From Campylorhamphus procurvoides (taxonomy: Eukaryota > Chordata > Aves > Passeriformes > Dendrocolaptidae), in assembly GCA_013396655.1 (NCBI GenBank), contig WBMV01008225.1:469928-533927 (forward strand): 64,000 nucleotides of DNA. Reading direction: 5' to 3'. This document shows, in pieces, positions 1-11,875 of this stretch. Positions within the stretch are counted from its first letter, which is position 1. The number at the start of each line of letters is the position of its first letter. Position numbers and translations under genes: made by a program. The notes under the pieces are model-generated. The model ran no database searches and was not told where the DNA came from. It worked only from the letters and a program-made list of their open reading frames with translations.

Positions 1-1499
1 AGAAAAAATGAACTGAAATGTACACTTATGTCAAATGCATCTTAATAAAACACTTAAGTGTAAGGATGTGACTAGGTTGTGCCCTCAAGTATTTGCAGGA
101 ATGCAGGCTCAGGTCCACCCATACAACCCACCAAGCAAGGTTTCATGTGCGTATAAGGTATGTGTGCCCATTAACAACAATTTGCAAGGGCTCTCCCCAA
201 TAAACAGCTCCTTTGCCCGTTGTTGTTGCGGCATGGACACAATAGGCTAATAGCAAAATAGCTCTTAAAAAAATGCTTCTTAGGTATCCCAGGTATCTTG
301 ACATAGATAAAGGTACGCTGTTCTGGAACACGTATTTGCATTCCCCTCTTCAGAGGGAAGATACTTGCAGAGTTCAAAAGACAAGTATTGAACACAAATG
401 CTAAGAAAAATGCTATTTTCAGGATTTGGAAAGAGGATTCAAAAAAGCCAAAGGCTTTGAGAAGGCCTGAGGAAAATAATAATACAATTAGATTATCAGA
501 TCACTTTGCAGGTAACCAAGAAAACCCCTGTCACAAAAATTACAGGATGTATGAAAAAAACATTGGGAAACACTGAGATGCTGTCTTTCATGTGAATAAC
601 TATCAGTTCATTGCTATCAAAACAAGACATAAGCAAAACTATGCCAAAGTGATGCTGTAACATGATAAAGTATGTAGTGGTGGGGAGAAATAAGAGGAGG
701 AAGTAAAGGTTTGGCTTGCTGGTGCTGCAGGTGGGGAAACAGCAGGACTGAGAATACTCCAGGAAGGGACTGGGGAAGTGGTATGCTTCTTGGGTGGAAA
801 AGACAGAGAACAGGAATCAATTCAGACCAAGTTTGAAGTCTGTGGGTTAGCCATCATTAGATTTCATAGCTTAGTTCCTCCAGGTGTTGAGATTCAAGGG
901 GTTGAGACATTGCATTAAAAATTGAGTTAGTTCACCTACTGTAAGCAGCAGCTCTGTGATATAACAAACCACATGTGCTTTCATTTAGCTCATTATATCA
1001 GTTAAGGGGTTGAAGGAGGCAATGCATCCAAGGACATCTGAAGATACAATAATATCTCTTTGTTGCACCCACTTCAGTGTGGTCCTACCACTAAACTTTG
1101 GCAGCAACTCTTAGAATAAAATCGCCTTTTTTTTTTTTTTAAATTATTCTATAGCAAGTTTGCAGGCCTAGGTCTCACAGCTGGGTGGGCAGAGGAGGGG
1201 CTGTGGGCTAGAACTAAAAATGTTTTCCCTAGATGAATTTTTGCTCTGTGGATTGATTTGAAGGAAGAGGAGAAACTGGACAAAACTGGCGTTGGTTCTG
1301 TACGCTTAGCAACACGCACACATGTGTCACAAACACCAGCGATGGCGAGCCCCTGGTGACGGGACACTATATGGCCTCGGCAATGAGAAAGGCCACGAAA
1401 AGCCAGCACAGCCAGCCATTTCCCATCGCTCCTCGCTAGCAGATGGCACTTGAGAGCTCTTTCTCCTCCCCCTCTCTGCGGGGAGAGGAGAGGCTGGCC
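1..1499. other. Non-coding unique DNA, left edge
   Basis: No gene, recognised repeat family or convincing splice-flanked open frame is seen. Several short open frames of 60-86 codons on both strands have no recognisable motif. The only simple repeat is a 14-base T run at 1127-1140. From about 1400 the sequence becomes GC-rich and grades into the CpG island that follows. Most likely intergenic or intronic spacer. Confidence 0.6.
1127..1140. repeat. Poly-T run, 14 bases
   Basis: An uninterrupted homopolymer of T, read directly. No adjacent retroelement body is recognisable on the minus strand, so it is not obviously the poly-A tail of an inserted copy. Confidence 0.85.
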
Positions 1500-1880
1500 A
1501 AGGGTTAATCACGCAGGGTGTGGGTGGCCGGGGCTGCGGGGGTGCAGCTGAGCCCCATCCCCGCTGGCGCTGCTGTAAATGCGCCCAAAGGGGCCTTTTG
1601 GGCCACGGCGGAGGCACCGCAAGGTCAATGCTGTGTGTCGGTGCTGGTGCCCAGCCCGCAGACACCGGGATGGCTCTGCCGCTGGGTGGCACCAGAGGCC
1701 ATTCCCGCGGCATTCCCGCGCCTCTCCCATACCGTTCCCACGGCATTCCTGCGCCTCTCCCGCACCCTTCCCGCGGCATTCCCACGCCATTCCCGCACCA
1801 TTCCCGGCCGTGCGACCGCCCTGCGGTCACTGGTGGCACCGGGCACGGCACAGCCTGTGTGTGCTAGTAAAGCAGTAAGA
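1500..1880. promoter_or_regulatory. Small CpG island, possible promoter
   Basis: By hand count about 30 CpG dinucleotides fall in some 360 bp, at roughly two-thirds G+C. This fits the usual CpG-island criteria (over 200 bp, over 50% GC, observed/expected above 0.6), while the flanks have few CpGs. The minisatellite at 1700-1809 supplies some of these CpGs, but the flanking sequence at 1500-1690 and 1800-1850 is also CpG-rich. A candidate exon with a splice donor begins about 150 bp downstream on the plus strand, which fits a TATA-less promoter. The alternative is a GC-rich minisatellite locus with no promoter activity. Promoter function is inferred. Confidence 0.4.
1700..1809. repeat. 11-bp GC-rich minisatellite, 10 units
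   Basis: Ten head-to-tail 11-bp units fit with no indels. The commonest form is CATTCCCGCGC. Units start at 1700, 1711, 1722, 1733, 1744, 1755, 1766, 1777, 1788 and 1799. Units 2-4 and 5-7 form two copies of a 33-bp higher-order repeat, in which a CTCTCCC-type unit follows a CATTCC-type unit. Because 33 is divisible by three, the higher-order repeat opens several frames at once. This explains the overlapping Pro/Arg-rich frames on both strands between about 1327 and 1907, including a 174-codon minus-strand frame; none is likely to be a gene. Confidence 0.9.
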
Positions 1881-2031
1881 GAAGAGGCTGCTGTGGACAG
1901 CTGCTAAAAGTCAGTGTTAGAGCCATTCAGCACGGGGGTGGTGTGCGTTTCCCTGGGAGTTTGGGTAGCCGCTGGAAAATGTTACTTTTTGTTTCATTAT
2001 GCGCATTAAAACCGGGCATCCTCCCCACCAG

Positions 2032-2179
2032 CCTGCTTAAAGGTGTGTGGAGGAGGTGTAAAGAAACCGGAGACTCGGTGGTGGGAGAAGATGGATGTTA
2101 AGGGAGTGTTGGTGACTGATAAAAGAGCTGGATCTCGGCACCCTGAGCGAGATCATGCAGCTTCTGAGGGAAACTACAG
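2032..2179 (+). other. Candidate exon with short open frame
   Basis: The frame is open from 2010 to 2179 and contains an ATG at 2091 in a strong initiation context (A at -3, G at +4). It ends in CAG followed by GTGAGC, a good 5' splice donor at 2180-2185. Read from 2091 it gives 29 codons plus two bases, then meets TGA at once in the putative intron. This behaviour fits a first coding exon or an exon of a spliced non-coding RNA. A weak pyrimidine-rich stretch and AG at 2030-2031 could be an acceptor. Alternatively the exon could begin further upstream, near the CpG island at 1.5-1.9 kb. The encoded peptide matches no family I recognise. A chance open frame of this size is not rare, so the call is tentative. 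Confidence 0.2.
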
Positions 2180-2423
2180 GTGAGCACCACAGGCTGAAAA
2201 ATGGTGCTTTTTGGCAGAATTTCAGTTTTGTTTTTCCCTTGATCTGAAGAGTCAGACTAAAGCTTCTGTTCTCCACGAAGACATCCAGTCTTGGTTTGGA
2301 AACACCAAGCAAAGATTAAAAATCTTCCCCCAGGGTACTTTGCTTCTCTGGTTAATCACCTTGTAGATTACAACTTTGTCTGATTTCACAAATTAATTTT
2401 CTTAGCTTGAACCACTGGGGTTT

Positions 2424-2436
2424 TGTGTGTGTGTGT
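2424..2436. repeat. Short (TG)6 microsatellite
   Basis: Six TG dinucleotides plus a final T, read directly. This is a minor simple repeat in unique sequence. Confidence 0.85.
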
Positions 2437-2923
2437 CTTTCTTGCTGTGTTAATCATCTCTCTAATATTTCATTTTCTCCTTTTGAAGGATTTATATACT
2501 GTAACTGAGTAATCTCTTTGATTTCTTTTTGATAGTCGAAACAGCTGGAGCTCCGTAGGCCTCTCTTGCAAAGTATTTTCTTGAGCTCTCACCTTTTCTT
2601 TGTGGCTCTTTCTACCTCCTCCCAAGTTCTTAATCAAAGACCTGAGAAACAAACTCCTCTTCTACTGCTCCACTCCCCTGCAGCACAGTGCAAAAATAGG
2701 GACTGTACCTGCTCATTTTGCTTCCTCAGATGTGTCTGTAGTGTCTTAATTTTGAGTAAACCCAAGTTCTTTACAAGTTCTTCGTTTTCTAGAATATGAT
2801 GTTGTCCTGTGAGGCTTGTGCTTGCTATTCTTACATTTATTGCATTTGCTTGAGTGTTAACGTGTTACAGAGCTGAGTTTACTTATCAGGTTCTTTTACC
2901 CTTCATCAGTCTCAGTATGATAA

Positions 2924-2973
2924 ACATACATGTGTATGTATCACACATACAAACATGCACATGTGTTATGTAC
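2924..2973. repeat. Imperfect CA/TG alternating tract
   Basis: Some 50 bp of mostly alternating purine-pyrimidine sequence made of ACATACA, TGTGTATGT and CACATAC blocks. It looks like a decayed dinucleotide microsatellite with partial self-complementarity between the CA and TG halves. Confidence 0.6.
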
Positions 2974-5427
2974 AGTTCTGTTGCATAGGAGAGGAAAAAA
3001 CCCTATTTTTATAGTCTGTGTACACAAAATGAAACCTTACAGAACCCCACTAGTAACTTGCTCAGTTGATTTTGTTTCTTCACTATTTTTGTGAGTTTGC
3101 CAGAGAGCCAGTTTTTAATCCATGCCTTGTGCTTTCATTGGTGTAGGATAAGAGCTGCCTTTTGAAGTGGAGCACCCTGCAGCACTGTGTCAAGTGCTCT
3201 ACGAAAGTTTTTACACTTTCATGAAAATCATTAGCAATCAATTCCACAGTCTCAGAGAATGTGACTGGGTTTGTGAGTTGGTGTCTATTTTCCATATAAT
3301 CGGATAGGCCAGCCCTACTTATGTTCCCATCCTTTCATTCTTTATTGATTGCCTTGCATGGTTTTTGCCATTATCTTGCCACACACTGAGCATTATAATT
3401 ACTGAGGTCAACCCAGTGTCCTCTTCAGTGAGTGTCAGTACAATGCTGCAGTCTTCTTGGCATGTTCCCAGTTGTTTGAAGGGGAATCTCTTTTCAGCAT
3501 AATCGGAAGAGGTATGAAATTAGATACTGCTCAGTGTCTGAGTCTCATGAGCAGATTGATGCCAAAGGCCTGGATAAATAAAAAGCAATCATGACACTGA
3601 TACTGTTCTGTCAAATATCCTAGGATTTGTTGGTCCTCAAGAACGTGTCTTTAAACCTCCATTTGACCTTTGTGTTCCTATAAATTTTATACTCTTTAAA
3701 ACTGTCTGGAAGGGCAAATATTGTACAGCAATGTTTTGCGCAATCCCTAGCATGTATTGAAACTCCATTTTCATTCTTAGAAATGTATTTTATTCTCCTT
3801 GTGAGGAGTAACTGAAGGACTGTCTGTATCATTTTACCAGACTGTAATCTTTAACTGGGTTGTCACCAATTAATCTGACTAAGAGCAGACACAGTTATCA
3901 GTACAAACAGCCATCTGTTCATATCCTCCCTTTTAGCCACTGTACTAAGTAGTCTGAAAGATGTAGAGCGGGCAAGAGAATGGACAGATAAACTGGTCCC
4001 CAGAATGATCCTCCAAAGAATCTTATCTTTCTTTCCAGTGAGAAAAGGATATTAATTGAATCCTCAAATTGAATTTGTGAAGAGGAGTTTCATAATTAAT
4101 TTCTTTTTGCTTTGTCTAATTCTCTGCAGTTGGAGCTGTACCTTTTGCTAACTGGGAAAGCTTCTATTTCAGTGGGGAGCACTGTTTGCCATTCCCCAAA
4201 CCTATGGTATAGGCAGGCATCTTAGATTTCACAGTACGGTTAAGCCATATTCATTAATTTCTATAAAAATAGTTTTAGCGGTTTGGAAGACAAAAGATCC
4301 TCACATGCAAAAGTTTATTTAAATAGAGATTTTTAAATTATTTTTCTGGTTTTTAAATCTGGATCACTTGTATTGCTAAACTGAAGAGATTACACCTATG
4401 CTGAGTCTCCTGCGCCCTGTACCAGTGTGATGAGTAAGGGGGTGCCTCCCTCCTCATGTTTTCTCATGGTGAATGTACTTGTGTGTATAGCTAGGAGTCT
4501 GGAAGAAGAGCTAAAACCTTACTGACTATAGACAGCAATTTCATTATTGATTGGAATGGAAGGTCATTTAACCATTGGTCTTCAGAATGTGCTTGGTGAA
4601 CAAGAGGAGAGGTGTCTCATTTCAGTCACATTGGTAATTTCTGGCTTTTTCATTTAATTCTGTGATACGCACTTTTGTGCTCATGAAAAAAGAAAAGGAG
4701 GTGTTTTGAATGACAAGTGCTTTGTGAACTTAAAAGAATAAGCTTCTTCATCTTCCCCTGATTTTCCTGTTATTCCAGTCCTATCTTTAAATCCTTCCCT
4801 AAAGCACAGAGTCAGCAGCATTGTGGATGCAGAGCTGTGTGGTGACGTTGGTCGACTGCATGTGCATCAGAGCTCAGAAATGCAATATGAGCTATTAAGT
4901 GAGGCCCTTGGCTAAACCTGTAGCTGCTCCCAGTCTATAGACCTGCAGCTGTTTCCTCTGGTGGTAATGTCCCTTTGCTCTTGCACTGTACCCCAGGCCT
5001 GCTGCTGTCACTACTCTGCACGGAGCACCTGTGGTGGTGGTTCTGCTCTGATGGGTACAAAGCTGGTGTGCCCATTGGTGCACAAGGAAGGGATAAGGGG
5101 CAACAGTGAAATGTTGCAACAAGGGAAGTTCATTTTGACAGGGAAAAAGAGTCCTCCCTGTGAGGGTGGCAGAACACTGGGAACAGAGCCGGAGATGTGA
5201 TCACTCAATCCGCATTGAACCTCAAGTGGACAAGGCCCAGGATCTCAATATCTACTGTGAAGTTAGCTCTGTGTGAAAAAAACATTTAGACTAGTGACCT
5301 CCACATGTTGCTTTCAGCCATCATATTTTTTATTAATGATTCTTTTGCAGTCATTTGTCGGAGAACACTGTCTCAAAGGCTTCCAGAACAACCACGATGA
5401 ACAGTTTATCAATACCACAAACGGACA

Positions 5428-5428
5428 N
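5428..5428. other. Ambiguous base (n)
   Basis: The only non-ACGT character in the window. It points to an unresolved base in the assembly or a masked heterozygous call. It lies in non-coding sequence and changes no annotation. Confidence 0.98.
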
Positions 5429-8250
5429 GTCATTAGTACCTGTTCCTCATACACAAGTTCATTCTGGCTATCTGCATGACTGAAGTCAGTTTTTTGCCAT
5501 AAGGTGATTCAGAAGTGTCCTTAGTTTCTCACTGAATTTTACTGGTTTTTTCAGACTTCTCATCTTGGTGGCTCCATCTCAGAAGTCTCTCAGTAGCTGG
5601 AACTTTGTCTACTTTCCCAGGTGTGAAGTAAGGCCTTGTGCTGGAATACAAGCTCTGGATCATAAGGAATTAACAACAATTATTAAAAGATGTGATTTAG
5701 AATGAATGGGTGTGTTCTTCATTAATGTGAATCTCCCATGTACTTCAAATTACAGTTGTTAAGATCCTAACAGTAAATATTTCTTTAAGGTACTGAAGGA
5801 ACAGCTGCATTTCTGGCTTCCATGCTGGGAGTTAGTGGCTTAGGTAATTGGGTTCATTGCTATTTGGAGCATAATCAGCAAGTATTCATTCTCCATACAG
5901 CCAGCATATAAAATTTGCAAGAACTGCATACCATGCATGCTCAATCAGTGTAAATCATTTAGCAGCCCGCATAATGGATGTCTGGCTGTTGGACGAAAAA
6001 ATCCACTTGATAATACAGGCAGATGAGTCATGAGCAAGTTTTCCAGTTTATAAAATTATTATATCCACAAGAGACTCTGGAAGATGAACAGACTTTAGCT
6101 TTTTGGCCAGTAGGAGAGAAGATGAAATGCTGTTTTAGTATTTTCACGTATTCTGAGGATTTTTATTCAGTAACAAGATGGCATTTTGCTGCACTTAATT
6201 ATTACTGACATAGCCCAGCTCTAATCACTTGGTGAACCAGAAAATATTTTTCTGCTCACTAAGGGCTCATGGTAGTGGTGAAGAGGTGTAAACAGATCTG
6301 TCTTGAAAGTGAGTTTGCACCAAGGTTTAATATCTGCAAAGTCTTCTCTGCCTGAATCAGAAGCTAGTGAATCTTGTCTGTGCTTGAGAAACAGCATGCA
6401 GTTGCTGTGGAAGTCAGAGCCTTGCTAATAATTCTGCAGAGATTTCCTGGGATTAAACTATCAGTTAGAGTATGGCCCTCATTTAGACCACTGACATCAG
6501 AATAGGAGTGTGTTGGCTGAGTATCAGCAGCTGCAAGGGATGCAGATGATGAGCTTCCTCCTTGCCAATGGATGTCGTATCCCTAAACCTTTCCACTCAG
6601 TGTCTATTTGGCAGTCAGCAAATGCTGTGAGCAGTGAAGCATAGATCTGAGCTCTCTTTCTTTCCTTTCTTGGATTGCCCCTGTGTAATAGGAGGAGGAA
6701 ATACTGCCCCTTTGCATTGCATACCTCTTCTCTTGCTTTCAATGTCACAACATTAAGGAATCAGCAGGGAAATCAAACATCTTACAACTTCTTATTTGAA
6801 ATGAGACCTTGTTTAGCCCCTTTTCAGACAAAAACTACCTTAACTATCAATTATCTTTTCTGAATATTGCCTAGATTCTCAGAAAATTTTCTTCTTTTGA
6901 CTGCATCATTCCATCTGCCTCCCATGCTTGGATGTGTACCCGTATCACAGATGAAATGAGTGCATCTTTGTAAGGATGAGAGTTAGCTGGTTTGTCGCAG
7001 AGAATGAAATGCCACGGAGCAAATTCACTGATTATTAGTGTTTGTCTCGGTTGACTCATTAAGCAGGATTTGGCTCTGTAAATCCTAAAGAAAAAGTGGT
7101 TATTTTTTGTATGATATTTTAGCTGCAGGTGTGGGGTGCTTGGGGTTTTTTTGGTGGTAGTGGTTTGGGGTTTTTTTGCTTTTTGGGACACTCTGGTAAC
7201 TTTAAAACAAAAATCACTGATCAGAGGTTTTGAGTTATCCTTGAAGAGCCTGGGAAACTTTATCAGTTACAATAAAATGAGAGAAGAGGACCTCTTGGGT
7301 TTTTAAATGTTGGTACTGATGCTCTGCACTTGTTTTCAGTTCAGAGTCTCCAAGTGCTCCATAATGATAGAGTTAGTGTGAAATACCTGCTGCCCTGGGA
7401 GAGGAATCCTGCTCGCACAGAAAAATGTAGTTATGGAAAGCTGTCTTTTTAATGCTGCCATAAAAGAGCAAAGCACTCTGGAAAGATCTGGTCTCCCCAG
7501 ACTCGCAGCTCTAGCCTCAAGTGAGATAAAGGATAACAATTGCTCATGGATGTAAAAGGAGGAGGAGAAGGAATAAGAGAAGAGGGATTATAGATCAAAG
7601 CTGCAACATTTTGCAAATGGTAATGTGAGAACCTTCCCTAGGTCATGGATCTTTTTCATTCAATGTGTCTTTCCTTCCTGACTGGCAGATAGGGTTCTCT
7701 GTGCATAATTCTGTTTCTCCCTTCTCCTCCCAACCCTGCTTCATTTATGCCTCAAAACCCCTGTTGCAGGTCAGGGTGATGTGAGCTGGCTGCTTAGCTA
7801 CTGTACAGAGTCAGGATAAAAAGGGCCCTGCTTGAAAGGACTGAGGAGTGATTCATGTGATTCTCACAAAATCCGACCTCCAATTCAGTTGTTCTTCAGT
7901 GCTAATGGAAATAGTTTCTCATTTAGTGAACAAATTGGAATGACAATCAGACTCAAAGTTGCCTTCTGAAGAAAGGGAGGGTTTGTCCCTAGGACATCGT
8001 GTATACTCAGCTGCTAAGAAAAGCCATCCTGGGGTGTTCCTGGCTACTGACCTAGGCTGGTTGTGGACTCACTTCATGCTGAGGTGTCTCCAATATCTCT
8101 GCCCTGTCTTGCATTGTGCTACAGCTTCAAAGGGCTGAGCAACAACAAACATGAAAGACTTTAGGGCATTAGTGAAATTCAGCAAAGTTCTCTAAAAATG
8201 GAGTTTAAAAAAAAAAGTCTCTGGTAAGGCAAATGATTAGATTAACAACC

Positions 8251-8280
8251 TAGCCATGTTTCTTCTAGCCATGTTTCTTC
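8251..8280. repeat. Perfect 15-bp tandem duplication
   Basis: The unit TAGCCATGTTTCTTC occurs twice in direct succession (8251-8265 and 8266-8280) without mismatch. Perfect identity suggests a recent slippage duplication in otherwise unique DNA. Confidence 0.9.
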
Positions 8281-8708
8281 ATTCTCTTTCTAGAGGTGAA
8301 ACAAAGAAATGGTGTAGATGTTTATTCCAGAAAAAAAATCACTCTCTGGTGAGACTTCTTCCCAAACGTTGCTGGTGACAGAAGGCAGAGGAGAGCAACT
8401 GATGAACTGTCATGCAGATGTTTACAGAGCTGTTAAGATTTATGTGTGAAGGCTGTTCAGCCCTGAAGATGCAGTGTTTTCTGTAATGAAGAAACTGACA
8501 GGTCAGTGGGAGATAACCTTCTCAATTTCTCTTCCTGTCAGTGTAAGATGGTTTCAGACATAAGAGTGAACTGCAAATTACCCAGCTGCAGTGCTTGGGT
8601 GGTAGGTGGTGCAATAGTCTAGGACTTTTTTCTATTTTTTTTTTGTTATAAATAACATGTCCAATTCTATGACTGGACTGGTACAGGAAGATAAAATCAC
8701 CATGTACA

Positions 8709-8728
8709 ATATATATATATATATATAT
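8709..8728. repeat. (AT)10 microsatellite
   Basis: Ten uninterrupted AT dinucleotides read directly. This type is commonly length-polymorphic. It lies in AT-rich unique sequence. Confidence 0.9.
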
Positions 8729-11640
8729 GGCCTGAGTCCTGGAATATACTATTTAAATATTGTGATGTTGAGCAATTACAGTGTTTGTGTTGGTTAATTT
8801 GATGTTTTGTGTCTATGTGTTTGAGATTCCTGGTAGCACTGCCAGGGACTCTGGTACCAATCTAAAGATACAAATAGTTAGCATGAACTTTGAAGTATCA
8901 GACACTACAGCTAAAGGATGTTTATGACTTTCCTCCTCTGAAGGCACTAAAGGCCTTGAAGCAACAATTTGTGGGGAGCCTTCAAATAAAAGGTAATAGA
9001 GTAAAAGGCTGTTTTACTTTCTATGAACATGATAAAAAAAGGAGGCAGAAGAGTGCTGTATTTTTAGGATACTAGAGAGAGACATAGTTGAAAAGGTCTC
9101 AGTGTTTTAAATTAGTCTGGTGCTGAATATGTACCAGGTAAGTAAAGAAAAAGATACCATCTGTACTGGAGATGAAAATTAAGCCACTCTTTAAATTTAG
9201 TGAATTTCTACAAAGTAGTTACATACCCAGTAAATCGCTTTAATTTGCGACAGATAATGTTGTACTAAAGAAAATATAGTGAGGTGGTAATTGGGTTTGG
9301 AGGTTATAAACTTTGTGGGAAACCAGGCTATTAGGAAAATTTTTTTTAGCTTGGCCTAACTTGTTACCCTGTGAGGCTCCTGCCATTAGACTGTCATACA
9401 CTTTGCAAGGCTCCCTTGCTGAGTTGCCATCTTGTTCCACCTGAAATGTGCCCTGCTCCTGTACCTCCCTCTACCAAGATATCCTATAGCTATTTATTTG
9501 CAGACCTTTCCCTTTTTTTAGACAAAAGCAGGCTGGTGAAGTTGACCAAAAGTGGAGGGAAAACTTCCTGATGTTACGTCATTATTGCAGTTTTTAATGA
9601 CACATAGCTGTCTTGAGATATTCTGTTGTTTCTGTCCTGTTTCTTAAGGTTGCTATTTAACCAGGATAAGCCACTATGTTAATTGAGTAAATGCTCTGAC
9701 ATCCAGATCAACTTGCAGGATTCATAAGTTATTAGAGGACGAGTCCAAATCTGCCTGAAAAGAGATTAATTGTGAAGATGACGCGCAATATGATATTACA
9801 CAGCACAAGCCAACGCAAGGTGAGGTGCAGAGTGTTAGGCAGGGCTCTTACATCAGCAGTGAAACTGCCCACATTGCAAGTGAGAGCACTTGCTGAGAAA
9901 GTGCTTTGCAACTTCTTACTCAAGGCTTTCCTAGGACATTAATTTCAAAGAAAAAGAAGTTTGACTCAGCTTTGGAGGGATCCTAGTCTTAAGCCTATTT
10001 TCAGTTTTGCTTGCAGGTGATGTTGCTATGTGGATCTCTTACAATGGCACAGTGGTTGCTCACCTTGTGCGGCTGATGGCATATGGCCAACTCCACCCAC
10101 TTTCAGGCCAACTTTGTTCACATTAGCCAGGAAATGGACTGCTGAATGAAGGGATTTTATTATGTGAAGAGCAAAGAGGAAAAAGTGTGGTAAAAGGGTC
10201 AGCAATGTTGTTTAGCTGCTGCAGGATGCATACAGGAAAAGAGTTTTGGCTGCAGGGGTGAGGCTGACGACCTGGTCTTTTGGCCTTTCTTACAGGCTGT
10301 GTTCTCCTCCTCACTCTTTCTGTTTGTCTCTCATTTATTTTGTTTATTGCCTGCTAACAAGTCTCACTTGTTATATAATGCTGAATGCAGATTGTTTGAA
10401 CCGAGATCTGCATCTTGACTAGTTCTACGGGATATCTGGTACATAAAGTAATCAACAATTATGCCAACAATTCAAACAAGTCCTTCTGGCATGAAGACAT
10501 AATGCAAATGTTAATAGCTCTTATTTCAAAAGCAATGTTGTCTTAAAGCTGCAACAGGGAATAGATGTTATTTAGTATACCCAAGTACAGAAAAATTCTG
10601 AAAGTGAGACAATTCAACTTAAAAAGGCTCAGTGCTATGTGTGATAAAGGAGCTTTATGTGACAGCTATGTGTTGCACACCTGGACCTTCAGGGTGGAAA
10701 CTTCTGCCTCTGATCCTCGTACTTGGTCACTGTGCAAACCAGTAAGTCTCTTCCTGCATGTATCATTGCAACCTGGAAATAGGTGCCTATAGGATGGGAA
10801 TTTACAAAATTCTCTTCATGAGTTGACTGAGCTGCTAATGCAGCTGCTTCAGTGGAGTGACTTGTTGGATTGTAAGCCTTTTGGAGCAGAGACTGTTTTC
10901 TTGTGTAAGAGGATCCAGTGTTCTTCAAGGCCCCATAATCCTTGTAGGTTGAAGACTAACCTACAACGTGTAACCCACAACATGCGGTTTGGCTGCTTTT
11001 GTGGCAGTGCCACGCATGGAATTAAGATTTGGTGGAGGAGGGAAAGAAGTAGGGGAAGCACTAATAGCAAACTTCTTACATGTACATACTTTAGCTACAG
11101 ATGATATGATAAACAAGGGAAAAATGTTTGAAAAAATATTTCCTGCTCTTTGTCTATAAATATATATAACACAGTGGATGTATTTCTGCCTGCTTTTTAA
11201 AAATTCTCTGCAGTACTCTCTCATCTGTGAGCATACAGGATTATGCATTAAGACAGAATTAATCCCTCATTGCAAAACACACAGGCTCAGCATTTGCCAT
11301 GGCTTTTCTCTAAGAAAGGGATTCAGACATTGTGGTCTCCATCAAAGAATGGCGCATTCTTGGCAGAACCTTTTTCCATTTGTTTCTACAAGTGAAACAG
11401 TTAATAAATCAGTCCTGCATCATTACTGGATTAGCAATCACACCCCCAAATGCTAATAACTGTTCACTCTTTCTCCTGAAGATTACCTTTAAATCCTATC
11501 AAGGGACAAGATGCCTTTTGCCTTGCCTGGCATTAGCACCCCAGTGACCTACAGCCAAAGTCAGTAGTCAGTAAACTAACTCTGTCATGGGGAAAAAGCA
11601 GCACGCCTTAACCAGATCCACAATTTCTTAAGATGATTTT
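8729..11640. other. Non-coding unique DNA
   Basis: No gene or repeat family is recognised. A consensus-like splice donor (CAG then GTAAGTA) lies on the plus strand with its GT at 9138-9139. I see no strong pyrimidine tract and acceptor just upstream, so it is not called an exon. Open frames up to 95 codons, for example near 10.7-11.5 kb on both strands, have no recognisable content. Confidence 0.55.
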
Positions 11641-11703
11641 AGTTTCTCCTGTCAGTGCCTCCACTTTTTATTTTTTCCTTTGTTCTATTTTTTTCCACCT
11701 CAG

Positions 11704-11837
11704 CAAGTCTGAAGCTGAACAGAAGGAAGTTTGCCACAATGAATCACTCAAGAGCCTGTTGTGGGGTCACACAGGCTGGGGGAATTTTGCAAAGCTGAAG
11801 CCTGCAGAGGAGCTGGAACCAAGAAAATGAGAAGAAG
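11704..11837 (+). other. Candidate untranslated internal exon
   Basis: A long pyrimidine tract (about 11664-11700, very few purines) ends in CCACCTCAG, an excellent 3' splice acceptor. It is followed 134 nt later by AAG then GTAGGC, a moderate 5' donor at 11838. The size is typical for a vertebrate internal exon. All three frames meet a stop inside the interval; the longest stays open until TGA at 11828-11830. If real it is therefore an untranslated, non-coding-RNA or terminal coding exon. AATAAA at 11870-11875, with GT-rich sequence after it, offers an alternative polyadenylated end. No obvious branch-point match was found. Transcript evidence is absent. Confidence 0.2.
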
Positions 11838-11869
11838 GTAGGCACTTAACAAGTTCTTTCTTTCTTGTT

Positions 11870-11875
11870 AATAAA
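11870..11875 (+). terminator. Candidate polyadenylation signal AATAAA
   Basis: An AATAAA hexamer 33 nt downstream of the putative donor at 11837/11838, with a GT-rich stretch (GTGGAATGTGGTCTGT) about 20-50 nt further on. The hexamer is common by chance in AT-rich DNA. It is recorded only because it lies just behind a candidate exon. Confidence 0.12.

Larger units (their letters stand above)
2437..8250. other. Non-coding unique DNA
   Basis: No gene or repeat family is recognised here apart from the alternating tract at 2924-2973. Open frames of 60-106 codons occur on both strands without motifs or splice context. A T/G-rich low-complexity patch lies at 7130-7190, with four spaced G runs. One ambiguous base lies at 5428. 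Likely intergenic or intronic. Confidence 0.6.

Noticed and set aside
1327..1851. 174-codon minus-strand frame, the longest in the window, and overlapping plus-strand frames
   Set aside because: Composition is Pro/Arg/Gly low-complexity, with an 11-residue period that mirrors the 33-bp minisatellite repeat. All frames are open for the same reason, and no domain is present.
9135..9144. Perfect-looking donor CAG/GTAAGTA
   Set aside because: No acceptor with a pyrimidine tract within a normal exon length upstream. Donor 9-mers of this quality are expected several times by chance across both strands.
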